From positions 1 through 32,777 of the forward strand of contig JAFGBV010000184.1 in assembly GCA_016932955.1 (NCBI GenBank): a stretch of 32,777 nucleotides of DNA. The letters run 5' to 3'. Of the stretch, positions 32,541-32,777 are shown piece by piece (within the stretch, counting starts at the first letter, position 1; each line of letters begins with the position of its first letter). The DNA is from Anaerolineales bacterium (lineage in GTDB: Bacteria; Chloroflexota; Anaerolineae; Anaerolineales; UBA4823). Below the pieces are notes generated by a model. The model saw only the letters and a list, made by a program, of their open reading frames with translations, was not told the DNA's origin and searched no databases. Made by a program: the position numbers and the translations under genes.

Positions 32541-32589
32541 CTGCTTTAGTATAGGCAATTCTCACCTGTAACATAAGGTGAATATTGTC
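32541..32589 (-). promoter_or_regulatory. Promoter/operator region of the ArsR-TusA-Qmo operon
   Basis: A dyad TCACCT (32562-32567) and AGGTGA (32576-32581) with an 8-nt spacer lies about 75-95 nt before the start codon. On the - strand a TATACT (-10-like) follows it. It is a plausible ArsR operator overlapping the -35 region. The stretch 32488-32695 holds no gene. Confidence 0.5.
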
Positions 32590-32695
32590 ACAATCCTATT
32601 TCGTTTATTGAATAACCAGGTATAGAAAATAACTATAGCCAGTGATACATTCCTCTGCACATTAATAGAGCGCGGCTAAGTTGGATTATTGAGAG

Positions 32696-32777
32696 ATTTG
32701 GCTCTCTGGGATTGGCCGTGGTGGGGCGGATATATGGGGGTGTTTTGCGGGCGGAGCCCGCAAAACACCCCCATACC
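32696..32777 (-). repeat. Right copy of 82-bp terminal inverted repeat with long hairpin
   Basis: This segment is the reverse complement of 10-91 with two mismatches. 32733-32752 pairs perfectly with 32756-32775 across a 3-nt GGA loop. The last base of the window coincides with the repeat end, which is typical of a repeat-broken assembly but also of an element boundary. Confidence 0.9.

Noticed and set aside
1..32777. CRISPR array, tRNA or rRNA genes
   Set aside because: No regularly spaced direct repeats, no tRNA T-arm pattern and no rRNA-like stretch noticed on reading; a tRNAscan/Rfam run would settle it.

Overview
The window looks like a chromosomal piece, possibly a whole contig, from an anaerobic or microaerophilic bacterium with a sulfur- and metal-based energy metabolism. 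Gene content (a Qmo/Hdr-like complex, MinD-type ATPases with ferredoxin inserts, a NrfD-type Mo oxidoreductase, short overlapping genes, TTG/GTG starts) fits an uncultured Chloroflexota (Anaerolineae-like) lineage. That assignment is inference from gene style only. No rRNA, tRNA or CRISPR was seen. Both ends carry the same 82-bp sequence in inverted orientation (10-91 and 32696-32777), each with a perfect 20-bp-stem hairpin.

Left third (about 0.4-12.8 kb, + strand) is a metal-cofactor and Fe-S maturation region. It holds a NifX/NifB-type FeMo-co domain protein, an XRE-cupin regulator, a Gly/Arg-rich zinc-ribbon mini-protein, two MinD-superfamily ATPases with inserted ferredoxins, a MIP18 (DUF59) protein, a DUF4213/DUF364 metal-chelation protein, a TrmO-like methyltransferase, a thioredoxin-VKOR fusion, an Mrp/ApbC carrier and a divergent MoeA. 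Between the two MinD-type ATPases sit two ICMT-like membrane methyltransferases, an AbrB-like small protein, a PEP-utiliser protein without an ATP-grasp domain, and an orphan membrane protein.

The middle (12.9-23.8 kb, + strand) begins with a strong promoter and a structured leader. Next come a membrane triheme cytochrome, a split YeeE/YedE pair, a Psr/Phs-type molybdopterin enzyme (A, B and NrfD-like C subunits), a cytochrome b6/subunit IV-like protein, a cytochrome with at least eight hemes, a TAT-type Rieske protein, a second XRE-cupin regulator and a LysR regulator. The second YeeE half has an in-frame UGA exactly where the family has Cys in GYCPGT. A hairpin with a GGUC apical loop follows 19 nt after it, so I read it as a selenocysteine codon with a bacterial SECIS element.

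The right third (23.8-32.5 kb, - strand, convergent) reads from the right: ArsR regulator, TusA, degenerate MvhD/FlpD-like protein, QmoA/HdrA-like, QmoB/HdrA-like, small winged-helix protein, QmoC-like, HTH-less cyclic-nucleotide-binding protein, DsrE, TusA, full-length YeeE/YedE, DsrE. A long inverted repeat separates the two convergent units.

Taken together the locus could import a sulfur (or selenium) oxyanion or thiosulfate through YeeE proteins, relay sulfur on TusA/DsrE carriers, and couple it to the quinone pool through a Qmo-like complex and a Mo/cytochrome b/Rieske/multiheme complex, with dedicated cofactor maturation upstream. The individual families are well supported; the integrated pathway is inference.
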